This document shows positions 51,944 through 59,996 of a stretch of DNA of 64,000 bases, one piece after another (position 1 is the stretch's first letter; each line of letters opens with the position of its first letter). Origin of the DNA: Candidatus Nitrospira nitrificans. GTDB taxonomy: Bacteria; Nitrospirota; Nitrospiria; Nitrospirales; Nitrospiraceae. The position numbers and the translations under genes are program-made. The notes beneath the pieces were generated by a model. It worked only from the letters and a program-made list of their open reading frames with translations. It had not been told where the DNA came from and made no database searches. The stretch covers positions 186,001 to 250,000 of the forward strand of contig NZ_CZPZ01000001.1 in assembly GCF_001458775.1 (NCBI RefSeq). The letters are read 5' to 3'.

Positions 51944-53191
51944 ATGAACAAAATGAAAGCGCTGGTATGCCGCGAGTGCGGCAAGGAATATCCGACGAAG
52001 GCGATCCACGTCTGCGAAATGTGCTTCGGTCCCCTTGAGGTGAAGTACAACTACGACGAGATCAAGAAGACTATTTCTCGTAAGAAAATCGAGGATGGAC
52101 CGCACAGCATGTGGCGCTATCTTGACCTGCTGCCGGTCGAAGGCACGAACTTCGTGGGGCCGCATGCCGGGTTCACCCCGCTCGTACGGGCGAAGAACCT
52201 TGGCGCCTATCTTGGCCTCGACGAGCTCTACATCAAGAACGACACGGTGAATCACCCCACCCTCTCCTTCAAAGATCGCGTCGTCGCCGTGGCGCTCACG
52301 CGCGCGCGCGAGCTCGGCTTCGAAACGGTGGCCTGCGCGTCGACCGGCAACCTGGCGAATTCCGTCGCCGCGCACGCGGCATCCGCCAATCTCCACTGCT
52401 ACGTCTTCATCCCCGGCGACCTTGAGGCCGCAAAGGTGCTCGGCAATCTGATCTATAAACCGCACGTGGTCGAGATTGAAGGTAATTACGACGACGTCAA
52501 CCGTCTCTGCAGCGAGATTGCCGGTGAACATGGCTGGGCGTTCGTGAACATCAACATCCGTCCCTACTATGCGGAAGGCTCCAAGACCCTTGCCTTCGAG
52601 ACCGTGGAGCAACTGGGATGGAAAACTCCGGATCAAGTCGTCATTCCCATGGCGTCGGGCTCGCTCTTGACGAAGATTTGGAAGGGCCTGCATGAGATGA
52701 AGGCCTTGGGCCTGATCGACCACGTTCGTACGAAGATCAACGGCGCCCAAGCGGAAGGCTGCTCACCGATTTCGACCGCATTCAAGGCGGGACGCGACTT
52801 CTTCAAGCCGGTGAAACCACAGACGATTGCCAAGTCGCTGGCCATCGGCAACCCTGCCGATGGGTACTATGCGCTCAAGGCGACCGCCGAGAGTCATGGC
52901 GCCATGGATATGGTGACGGATGAAGAAGTGGTGGAAGGCATCCAGCTGCTGGCCCAAACCGAGGGCATCTTCGCGGAAACAGCCGGCGGCGTCACGATCG
53001 GCGTGCTCAAGAAACTCGTCAAGCAAGGGGTGATTAAACAAGATGAGGTTACAGTGGCCTATGTGACCGGCAACGGCCTAAAGACCCAGGAAGCGGTGAT
53101 CGATTCCGTCGGTCGCCCAGTCCGCATTCAGCCCAGCCTGGTGGACTTCGAAAAGACGTTTAAGATGGGAAAGAACGGTGGTGGCGCATGA
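51944..53191 (+). CDS. thrC: Threonine synthase
   Basis: 415 aa from the ATG at 51944; a GTG at 51938 is an alternative, and GAAGGTGA precedes both. N-terminal zinc ribbon CRECGKEYP...CEMCFGPLEV, PLP-Lys in HPTLSFKDRV, and the fold-type II glycine-loop ASTGNLANSVAAHAASA. It converts O-phosphohomoserine to threonine. The zinc ribbon type is found in long threonine synthases. Embedded between the E1-like gene and a second sulfur carrier, so it may have an alternative sulfur-linked role; that is speculation. Overlaps the next gene by 4 nt. Confidence 0.9.
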   Translation: MNKMKALVCRECGKEYPTKAIHVCEMCFGPLEVKYNYDEIKKTISRKKIEDGPHSMWRYLDLLPVEGTNFVGPHAGFTPLVRAKNLGAYLGLDELYIKNDTVNHPTLSFKDRVVAVALTRARELGFETVACASTGNLANSVAAHAASANLHCYVFIPGDLEAAKVLGNLIYKPHVVEIEGNYDDVNRLCSEIAGEHGWAFVNINIRPYYAEGSKTLAFETVEQLGWKTPDQVVIPMASGSLLTKIWKGLHEMKALGLIDHVRTKINGAQAEGCSPISTAFKAGRDFFKPVKPQTIAKSLAIGNPADGYYALKATAESHGAMDMVTDEEVVEGIQLLAQTEGIFAETAGGVTIGVLKKLVKQGVIKQDEVTVAYVTGNGLKTQEAVIDSVGRPVRIQPSLVDFEKTFKMGKNGGGA

Positions 53192-53460
53192 TTACAGTTC
53201 GCATTCCGACTCCACTTCGCCCCCTGACCAAAGGTCAGGGCGAGGTCGAGACCAAAGCCGACAGCGTGGTGGCGATGATCGACGCGTTGAACAGCGCCTA
53301 TCCCGGCATCAAAGACCGCCTGTGCGATGAAACGGGAGAGCTCCGTCGCTTCGTGAACATGTATGTCAACGAAGAAGACATTCGCTTTCTGAAAGGGAAG
53401 GAGACCTCCCTCAAGGATGGCGATGAAGTCTCCATCGTCCCGGCGATCGCGGGAGGGTAG
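53188..53460 (+). CDS. MoaD/ThiS-like ubiquitin-fold sulfur carrier ending GG
   Basis: 90 aa. Starts ITVRIPTPLRPLTKGQGEVETKADSVVAMIDALN, MoaD/ThiS2 pattern, and ends DGDEVSIVPAIAGG, with the C-terminal Gly-Gly free and ready for adenylation. Its ATG overlaps the threonine synthase stop (ATGA). It is the second carrier in the cluster, distinct in sequence from the first, so the two E1-like proteins may be dedicated to one carrier each. Confidence 0.9.
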   Translation: MITVRIPTPLRPLTKGQGEVETKADSVVAMIDALNSAYPGIKDRLCDETGELRRFVNMYVNEEDIRFLKGKETSLKDGDEVSIVPAIAGG

Positions 53461-53462
53461 CC

Positions 53463-53702
53463 ATGGCACACTTGCGATTCCATATTCGCTTTCCCGAAGA
53501 CAAAATCCGAGAGCCGATCATCTATCAGATCGGGCGCGAGTATAACGTCGTGACCGATGTCAGACGAGCCGATGTCCGCGAGACGACCGGATGGGCCGAT
53601 GTGGAACTCTCCGGCGACACTGCCGAGATCGAGCGGGCCGTCGCCGGACTGCGAGCCAAAGGCTGCGTCGTCGATCCGATTGAATTGAATGTGGTGGAAT
53701 GA
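53463..53702 (+). CDS. NIL-domain protein
   Basis: 79 aa, the NIL domain alone (LRFHIRFPEDKIREPIIYQIGREYNVVTDVRRADVRETTGWADVELSGDTAEIERAVAGLRAKGCVVDPIEL). NIL domains are best known at the C-terminus of MetN/NatA methionine importers and in sulfur-related proteins. It starts 2 nt after the carrier and so is coexpressed. Its presence fits a sulfur amino-acid theme. Confidence 0.85.
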   Translation: MAHLRFHIRFPEDKIREPIIYQIGREYNVVTDVRRADVRETTGWADVELSGDTAEIERAVAGLRAKGCVVDPIELNVVE

Positions 53703-53725
53703 CAGAACGTGAAGCGCACCTAGGC

Positions 53726-53795
53726 AGTTTCGGGTTCAAGGTTTCTTGTTTCATGTTCGAACTTGAAACCTGAAACTTGTCACTAGAAACTCGCA
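53726..53795. repeat. Heptad-period repeat island E (NIL - moeB2 gap)
   Basis: Ten consecutive 7-nt units in one phase: AGTTTCG, GGTTCAA, GGTTTCT, TGTTTCA, TGTTCGA, ACTTGAA, ACCTGAA, ACTTGTC, ACTAGAA, ACTCGCA. The left five read GTTTC, the right five read GAA, so the whole folds into an imperfect hairpin. It occupies almost the entire gap. Confidence 0.8.
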
Positions 53796-53804
53796 AGCGA
53801 CACA

Positions 53805-54608
53805 ATGGAACTCACCGAACAAGAAATCGAACGGTACAGTCGGCACATTATCCTCCAGGACGTGGGAGGCAAGGGGCAACTCAAGCTCAAGCGGGCCAAG
53901 GTCCTCCTCATCGGCGCGGGGGGTCTCGGCTCTCCTGCCGGGCTCTATCTTGCCGCCGCCGGCATCGGAACAATCGGGCTTGTCGACGGCGATGTCGTAG
54001 ACCTCTCAAATTTGCAACGACAGATCATGCACTCGACCGCCACGCTCGGGCAGCCCAAGGTCGAGTCCGGACGGAAAACCTTGTCGGCCATTAACCCTGA
54101 AATTACGATCAACGCGTACCATCAGCTCGTCGATGCCGAGAACATTCTCCCGCTCGTCTCCCAGTATGACATCGTGCTGGACGGATCGGACAATTTCACG
54201 ACGCGGTTTCTGGTGAACGACGCCTGTTTCTTTGCCAAGAAAACATTGATCTCCGCCAGCATGTTTCGATTCGAGGGGCAGCTGACGTCGATCAAGCCGC
54301 ACCAAGGCTATCCCTGCTATCGATGCCTCTATCCCGAACCTCCGCCGGCCGGGCTGGTCCCCAATTGCCAAGAAGCCGGCGTGCTTGGCGTTTTGGCCGG
54401 CACGATGGGGGTTCTCCAGGCCTCGGAAGCGATCAAGGAAATCCTGGGCATCGGCGAAACGATCGCCGATAAATTGTTGATCTACGATGCGCTCGAGATG
54501 AAGTTCCGAAAGGTCGGCCGGCCCAAAGATCCTGCCTGCCCGCTCTGCGGGCCACATCCCAAGATCAAGGATTTGAGCCTGGATTATGCCGTCAGCTGCA
54601 CCATCTAG
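53805..54608 (+). CDS. moeB: MoeB/ThiF-family E1-like adenylyltransferase 2
   Basis: 267 aa. IGAGGLGSPAGLYLAAAG nucleotide-binding motif, VDGDVVDLSNLQRQ, zinc ligands C171/C174 and C245/C248, active-site Cys188 in NCQEAGVLGVLAG. A paralogue of the protein at 51103. It sits between the NIL gene and the JAMM protease gene, 9 nt upstream of the latter. Molybdopterin synthesis (MoeB) is a possible alternative to a dedicated cysteine pathway role. Confidence 0.92.
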   Translation: MELTEQEIERYSRHIILQDVGGKGQLKLKRAKVLLIGAGGLGSPAGLYLAAAGIGTIGLVDGDVVDLSNLQRQIMHSTATLGQPKVESGRKTLSAINPEITINAYHQLVDAENILPLVSQYDIVLDGSDNFTTRFLVNDACFFAKKTLISASMFRFEGQLTSIKPHQGYPCYRCLYPEPPPAGLVPNCQEAGVLGVLAGTMGVLQASEAIKEILGIGETIADKLLIYDALEMKFRKVGRPKDPACPLCGPHPKIKDLSLDYAVSCTI

Positions 54609-54617
54609 TGGACCATC

Positions 54618-55127
54618 GTGGCTGACTTAGTCATTCCACAACCCATCCTCGACGACATTATCGCCCATGCGAAGGAGCTCGCGCCATACGAGTGTTGCGG
54701 GCTTCTAGCGGGAACCGATGGTGTGGTCAGCCGCATCTATCGTATCAAGAACATCGTCGCGATGGAGGGGGCGCACAACCTGTCGTCCTTCGACTCGGCA
54801 AAAGCCGCGCATCTCGAGCGGCTCTCGCCCGCGGAACGGGCTGAAATCGCCTTCGTGATGGACATGCAGGACTTCTCCACCGCCAAGAAAGACATGCGCA
54901 ACAATGGACTCGATCTTCAAGTCGTCTACCACTCGCATCCACACGACCCGGCCCGTCCCTCCGTCACCGACATCAAAATCGCCACCGACTACGAAGAGAT
55001 CTGGCCCAAGATCAACCTGCCCCTTCCCGCCTATCTCCTGGTCTCGCTCATGCATTCGGAACCGGACGTGAAGACCTATTGGATCAAATCCGGCCGGGTC
55101 ACGCCCGCAGACGTTCTCATTCGCTAA
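54618..55127 (+). CDS. JAMM/MPN+ metalloprotease (M67, Mec-like)
   Basis: 169 aa from a GTG at 54618. JAMM zinc motif is complete: E25 in PYECCGLL, H105-S-H107-P, S115 and D118 (HSHPHDPARPSVTD). Mec+/HcyD-type JAMM proteases remove residues after the Gly-Gly of a sulfur carrier or release cysteine from it. In this cluster the obvious substrate is the GGGR-ending carrier at 49892. It is 9 nt after the E1-like gene. Confidence 0.92.
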   Translation: MADLVIPQPILDDIIAHAKELAPYECCGLLAGTDGVVSRIYRIKNIVAMEGAHNLSSFDSAKAAHLERLSPAERAEIAFVMDMQDFSTAKKDMRNNGLDLQVVYHSHPHDPARPSVTDIKIATDYEEIWPKINLPLPAYLLVSLMHSEPDVKTYWIKSGRVTPADVLIR

Positions 55128-55207
55128 ACTGATTTTTGCAGTTCACATCATCGCCGAAATATACTAATGTTCCCTTGCGACCCCTACGAGGAGCGTTGCG
55201 TCCGAAC

Positions 55208-55549
55208 ATGCGACGACGACTATTCCCATATGGTCTTCCCCTTCTTCTTCTCCTTCTATTGCGTACGGTCATTCCGATTTCAGCGTGTGCCGAAGACCGC
55301 AGCTTTTACAGCCCGGTGATTTACATCGATAAGGAACAAAATCAGATCCTCATCTCGACGAGTGCCAGCGTGTTCTATATTGAAGTGCCGGAGGCTGCCA
55401 AGCCCCATATCGAGAAACTTCCCCTTTCCGGCCTTGTGGATTTCGTCGTCGAGATGCGTGGCGAGGACAAACGTCCGTTGATCAAAACCTGGAAAGTGAA
55501 ATCAGGAGAATCAGCCTGTATGTACTTCAACGGGAAGGAGTGCAAATAA
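55208..55549 (+). CDS. Small exported protein of unknown function
   Basis: 113 aa from the ATG at 55208; the frame is open from 55136 but without a good start. A very hydrophobic N-terminus (LPLLLLLLLRTVIPISACAE) predicts a cleaved signal peptide. The mature part is beta-rich (YSPVIYIDKEQNQILISTSASVFYIEVPEAAKPHIEKL). I recognise no family. It lies 80 nt after the JAMM gene. Confidence 0.6.
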   Translation: MRRRLFPYGLPLLLLLLLRTVIPISACAEDRSFYSPVIYIDKEQNQILISTSASVFYIEVPEAAKPHIEKLPLSGLVDFVVEMRGEDKRPLIKTWKVKSGESACMYFNGKECK

Positions 55550-55753
55550 CGACCGGACAAACCGCGACTACGCCGCGCTGCAGCTACTCAGTAATTCGAC
55601 ATAGAGCCTGTCAGCATCTTTGAAATAGCCAAATTTCAGGACAATACCCGATCACAACATGCGCTGAGCGCCCGCTCGCTATTTTATCGCTTCACGCTCG
55701 CCTCGCACGATGCGGGCTGAGTCGAAGCGGGCTTCACAAACGGCGCTTCACCA

Positions 55754-55963
55754 CTATTCCCCGCTCCCCGCCATGTCGTCGATGAGGGGACGATTGATGT
55801 CGGTGCAACCGCAACAGATGGTATCGAAGAGCGTCTCCGAGTCTGCCACAAAATTCTTCTCGTCGGTTAGCTTGTCGGCAATGACCTGGGCATAGCAGAC
55901 TTCGCAGAGCATCATCAGGCCGCGCGACACCCCTACAGTTTTTCGTCCTGCACTCGTAGCCAT
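55754..55963 (-). CDS. Small CxxC-containing protein 1
   Basis: 69 aa, Cys pairs in LCEVCYAQ and TICCGCTDINRP. No family recognised; the Cys pattern suggests metal binding. It starts 5 nt after the stop of the second CxxC gene and in the same direction, so they form a pair. The RBS is weak; expression is uncertain. Confidence 0.45.
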   Translation of the reverse strand: MATSAGRKTVGVSRGLMMLCEVCYAQVIADKLTDEKNFVADSETLFDTICCGCTDINRPLIDDMAGSGE

Positions 55964-55968
55964 GTGGC

Positions 55969-56163
55969 CTATACCGATCCTTTCTGAAGGGCAACGAAAA
56001 AGTCTTCGGCTTCAAGATCGATTCCGCATTGCTGGCACTCATACGGACGATCAGGTTCCGGAAGGTTCAACGGTGTGCGGTCGATGCGCCCCCTGCAGAC
56101 ATGGTAAAAGCTGCCCCTTGAATTTTCATCGTCCATGGGGTCACTCTCGTAGATCAGCACCAC
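55969..56163 (-). CDS. Small CxxC-containing protein 2
   Basis: 64 aa from a GTG at 56163 (an ATG at 56136 is possible). One CxxC pair in YECQQCGIDLEAEDFF plus a further Cys at VCRG. Resembles small zinc-ribbon-like proteins but cannot be assigned. Upstream of small CxxC protein 1. GAGAGG lies about 12 nt before the start. Confidence 0.45.
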   Translation of the reverse strand: MVLIYESDPMDDENSRGSFYHVCRGRIDRTPLNLPEPDRPYECQQCGIDLEAEDFFVALQKGSV

Positions 56164-56281
56164 CGATACATTACCTCTCTAATATTTGATCGTGGGGAAG
56201 TATACCGGCCTCAACTCTGTAGCCGCAACCCAAAGCGATGACGAATGCGACAGCCTTGTCTCGCAATAGGCCCTCATCCTA

Positions 56282-58006
56282 CTACACCTGAAATTGAGCT
56301 TCATAGAGACCTGCGTACACTCCCCCTCGGCTCAGCAGCTCATCATGCCGGCCGTCCTCCACGAGTCGACCGTCATCGAGCACGACGATCCGGTCCACAT
56401 CGTGAAGCGTGGATAATCGGTGGGCAATGATGAACGTGGTTCGCCCTGTCGTCAGTTCGTTCAAGGCCTCCCGGATTTTGACCTCGGTTTCCGTATCAAT
56501 ATTCGACGTGGCCTCGTCGAAAATGACGATGGGGGGATCTTTCAACAACACCCGCGCAATCGAAACCCGCTGTTTTTGACCGACCGACAGTTTGACGCCC
56601 CGTTCGCCGATCCAGGTGTCATACCCTTCGGGTAACGCCGCGATAAACTCATGGGCGCGCGCGGCGCGGGCCGCGGCTTCCAACCGAGCCTGGTCCGCAT
56701 GCAAATCGCCGTAGAGAAGGTTGTCTCGAACCGTCCCGTTGAACAAGAACGGCTCCTGTTGCACGAACCCGATCTGCTGCCGTAAGTAGGCAATCGGCAG
56801 ATCACGGATATCCTTCCCATCGATCACGATCGCTCCGTCGGTGACGTCGTAAAACCGCATCAACAGCTTGAGGAGGGTGCTCTTCCCTGCCCCGCTCATC
56901 CCGACCAGCGCCACGCGCTCTCCTGGCGGCACGGCCGCTGAAACCCCTCTCAGGACGGGCACGTCAGATCGATAGTGGAACCGGACCTGGTCGAATCGAA
57001 CGGCTCCGTGGGCACGATGGGCAGGAGCAACCACTCCGGGACGATCGGCGACGTCTGGAATCGTATCCAGCACCTCAAAGACCCGCTCGCTCGCCGCCAA
57101 CGCATGCTGCAACATATGATTGACCGAATGAATCTGATTGATGGGCACGTAAAACATCGCCAGGTAGGAAAGGAACAAGACCAACTCGCCCAGGGTGAGA
57201 CGCCCCTCCATGACCTCCCCCGCCCCGTGCCAGAGGACTAAGACGGTCCCGAAGGCGGCAACCAAAATCATTCCCGGCGAATAGACCGACCACAAGACCA
57301 TCGCCTTGAGGTTCTTCTCACTATAGGTCTGGCTCAGCCGATCGAAGCGGGCTTGTTCATGCCCCTGGCGGCTGAACCCCATAGTCTCCCTGATACCGGA
57401 CAAGGCATCTTGCAGATAGCCGTTCAGTTCGGCGGCGCTCTGACGGGTCTCCCGATAATACCCGTGGACCTTCGACGTAAACCAACTCGCGGACAAGGCC
57501 AGCAATGGAATCGGCAAAAGCGAGAGCGCCGCCAGCTTCCAATTGAGCATGAACAAGAGTCCCGTGATCCCGATGAGCGTCAGCGACGCCGTGAGCATCC
57601 CTTCAAGCCCGTCAATGAAGATCCGCTCGACGTGCTCCGTGTCGTTGGTCACCCGGGACATGATCTCTCCTGTCGAACGATTCTCAAAATAGGTGATGGA
57701 TAGACGTTGGAGGGCGGAGAAGATATGCCGGCGAAGATCGTGGACTACCGTCTGCTCCAGCTGATTATTCAGCCGGATCCTGAGCGAGGCAAACACATTC
57801 TTGAGCACATGGGCGCCCACCAGCAGACCGATGACCCATGGCAGCAATGAGGCCTGCTTCGCCTGGATCACGTCGTCGATGATGATTTTGATGACCCAGG
57901 GAGGCACCAACTCCATCGCCGTCGCGCACGCGGCGCAGAGGAGTGTGGCGATCGCGAGAGCGCGGTGAGGCCGAAGGTACAGGAGGACGCGAAGAAGGGA
58001 CTTCAC
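56282..58006 (-). CDS. MsbA-like ABC exporter (fused membrane-ATPase)
   Basis: 574 aa. Six membrane segments in residues about 15-300, then the nucleotide-binding domain with Walker A GMSGAGKST, signature LSVGQKQR (C-loop degenerate at G) and Walker B IVIFDEA followed by HRLSTLHD. A homodimeric half-transporter for lipid or drug export; MsbA function cannot be distinguished. Stands alone between the small CxxC genes and peptide deformylase. Confidence 0.92.
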   Translation of the reverse strand: MKSLLRVLLYLRPHRALAIATLLCAACATAMELVPPWVIKIIIDDVIQAKQASLLPWVIGLLVGAHVLKNVFASLRIRLNNQLEQTVVHDLRRHIFSALQRLSITYFENRSTGEIMSRVTNDTEHVERIFIDGLEGMLTASLTLIGITGLLFMLNWKLAALSLLPIPLLALSASWFTSKVHGYYRETRQSAAELNGYLQDALSGIRETMGFSRQGHEQARFDRLSQTYSEKNLKAMVLWSVYSPGMILVAAFGTVLVLWHGAGEVMEGRLTLGELVLFLSYLAMFYVPINQIHSVNHMLQHALAASERVFEVLDTIPDVADRPGVVAPAHRAHGAVRFDQVRFHYRSDVPVLRGVSAAVPPGERVALVGMSGAGKSTLLKLLMRFYDVTDGAIVIDGKDIRDLPIAYLRQQIGFVQQEPFLFNGTVRDNLLYGDLHADQARLEAAARAARAHEFIAALPEGYDTWIGERGVKLSVGQKQRVSIARVLLKDPPIVIFDEATSNIDTETEVKIREALNELTTGRTTFIIAHRLSTLHDVDRIVVLDDGRLVEDGRHDELLSRGGVYAGLYEAQFQV

Positions 58007-58028
58007 GAGCGGCTCAACAAGGCAGGCA

Positions 58029-58553
58029 TCAAATTACGTTCGTGGGCTCTTTCTGCCAATACTGCGAAAATTCGTCCAGTTGCGTGAGGGTGGACATATC
58101 GGTCATGCGATCCAGAAAAACTTTGCCGATCAAGTGATCGAGTTCGTGCTGAATACAGACCGCATAGAGGTCCGTCGCCTCGAAATCCAGAGCTTTCCCT
58201 TTCCGGTCCAGTCCCTTAACCCGCACTAATGAGGGTCGGGTCACTTTGCCCCGTAGTCCATCAACACTCAGACAGCCTTCCCAGTTGTCCACTTGTTCAG
58301 GCCCGTAATACACGATCGAAGGGTTGATGAGGACCGTTTCCGGGAACCCACCCTCACCTTTGCAGCCCATCACCACCAGTTGAATCGAGCGTGAGACTTG
58401 AGGGGCAGCCAACCCGATGCCCGGTTCGTCGTACATCGTTTCAAACATATCGTCGATCAACCGCTGCATCTCGGACGATTTAATCTCGCGCGGATCGATT
58501 GGCGCAGCAACTTTGCGAAGAATAGGATTGCCTAGCTTGGCGATCTTGAGCAT
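58029..58553 (-). CDS. def: Peptide deformylase
   Basis: 174 aa from the ATG at 58553, the normal PDF N-terminus (MLKIAKLGNPILRK); longer starts lie at 58574 and 58613. Motifs GIGLAAPQV (Gln), EGCLSV (Cys) and QHELDHL (His, Glu, His) are intact. Removes the formyl group from nascent proteins, iron- or zinc-dependent. It begins 22 nt upstream of the ABC exporter gene. One conserved residue is normal throughout. Confidence 0.95.
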   Translation of the reverse strand: MLKIAKLGNPILRKVAAPIDPREIKSSEMQRLIDDMFETMYDEPGIGLAAPQVSRSIQLVVMGCKGEGGFPETVLINPSIVYYGPEQVDNWEGCLSVDGLRGKVTRPSLVRVKGLDRKGKALDFEATDLYAVCIQHELDHLIGKVFLDRMTDMSTLTQLDEFSQYWQKEPTNVI

Positions 58554-58647
58554 CGTTCCGCTCTTGAGCTTCATATCGCTATATTCGTAGCATAGGAATC
58601 TCTCGGCTCGCAACCTCCTCGGCGGAAGTGTTCATGAATCGTGCGGG

Positions 58648-59466
58648 TTAAGAGCTCCGCTTCGGCCGCCGCGGTTCGGGAATCTCAAAGGTCTCCTTGT
58701 TGGCGTCCCACCACTCGGTCCATTCACTCGACCATGCGGCACGATCCTGCTTGGTCGAGGTGTCCCAATCATGAAACTCGGTCTCATGACGAGTCAGAAT
58801 CCACAGTGATTGCAATGCCGACAGCGCTACAAAACGCTCGTCGTCGCTCACCATCGGGATCAAGGCGGAGATCACGGCCTTCTGCCGGACATACCGCGCT
58901 TCGAACGCCGCCGCTTTTCTGACGGATGGATTGGAGTCCTTTGCCATGACATCGATCGCCTCGGGCGCTTTCGTCGAATCCAGGCGAACGGCAACGCGCA
59001 GGGCATGTTCCCGCACCCGAGGGATTTCGCCGGACTCCTTTGCGGTGGAGAGCAGGGCGGGCACGCCGGCGACTCCCTTCATCATCAACAAGGTTTCGAT
59101 CGCGTTGTACCGAATCCGCGGGCTCGGCATGGTCAAGGCCTGAACAAGGGCGGGAACGGCCGGCTCTCCCAAATGCACGAATTCTCCCATCGCCCAGAAT
59201 TCCTGCTTGCCTTCCAGCAACGGCAACAAGGCTTCCGCGCGCTTGACCTCTTCAGGGGTGAGCGGGTCCTTATTGGGGGGAACCGAGACGTCCGGCACAT
59301 CTTGATTCTTCGGTGGCGCTTCATAGGGAATTTGGACCGACCATGCCCGCGCGGGCTGATCGGACACCGCATACAGCGTCTGTACTTGCGCGAGGCCGGC
59401 AAAAATACCCGCGGCAATGCCTAGAGAGGTGATCACGGCGCGTATGCTCCTGTTCTTCCGGTTCAT
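58648..59466 (-). CDS. HEAT-repeat exported protein
   Basis: 272 aa from the ATG at 59466. Signal peptide (AVITSLGIAAGIFAGLAQVQTLYAVS), then HEAT repeats (PALVQALTMPSPRIRYNAIETLLMMKGVAGVPALLSTAKE, APEAIDVMAKDSNPSVRKAAAFEARYVRQKAVISALIPMV). A Trp-rich end (WDTSTKQDRAAWSSEWTEWWDANKE) is notable. A periplasmic scaffold by fold. Position between deformylase and a coiled-coil protein does not reveal its role. Confidence 0.8.
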   Translation of the reverse strand: MNRKNRSIRAVITSLGIAAGIFAGLAQVQTLYAVSDQPARAWSVQIPYEAPPKNQDVPDVSVPPNKDPLTPEEVKRAEALLPLLEGKQEFWAMGEFVHLGEPAVPALVQALTMPSPRIRYNAIETLLMMKGVAGVPALLSTAKESGEIPRVREHALRVAVRLDSTKAPEAIDVMAKDSNPSVRKAAAFEARYVRQKAVISALIPMVSDDERFVALSALQSLWILTRHETEFHDWDTSTKQDRAAWSSEWTEWWDANKETFEIPEPRRPKRSS

Positions 59467-59563
59467 GATCGATGACACGTTCGGGAGGTTATATATTGAC
59501 ACGAGTGCGCATCCGGCACATCGACTGTGGCGATGGGCGCACACGACCCACCGGTCGTCGGCC

Positions 59564-59857
59564 TTAGTCCAACCCTGAATTGGCTTCCCGGAGGTGCTTT
59601 CTTACCCGAACCTTCTCATGGTGCTTCCGAAGCAACTGTCGGCGGACGACATCCTGGTTCTCTGCGACAATCCGAACCAACCGATCCATATCCTCGGCAT
59701 GATCCCGAACGAGTTCGGACAGCTTCTGGATCTGCTCCTCCAGCTTTTCCAGACGCCAGGCCATATTGCGTGCCGGATCCGCGGGTCTCTCCGTCAGCTT
59801 CGTCACACGCCTGGAATCGACTCGTGGGAGAGCCGCGACAACGACATCTCGCTTCAT
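59564..59857 (-). CDS. Small coiled-coil protein
   Basis: 97 aa from the ATG at 59857, with AAAGGAG directly upstream; a start 24 nt earlier lacks one. After a short N-terminal part (VVVAALPRVDSRRVTK) comes a charged helix (MAWRLEKLEEQIQKLSELVRDHAEDMDRLVRIVAENQDVVRRQL). No family recognised. Divergent from glgC. Confidence 0.6.
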   Translation of the reverse strand: MKRDVVVAALPRVDSRRVTKLTERPADPARNMAWRLEKLEEQIQKLSELVRDHAEDMDRLVRIVAENQDVVRRQLLRKHHEKVRVRKHLREANSGLD

Positions 59858-59996
59858 GCTCACTCCTTTGTTCATCATCAACCGATCCCGAGCTGCTCAC
59901 TTCGGTGTTCCGATCGCTAGTATTATCCGCATGGAACGGGAAGTCAACGATTCCACTTCCTTTCTATTTCATGGTGGTCCTGGTAGAATTCAGCCG

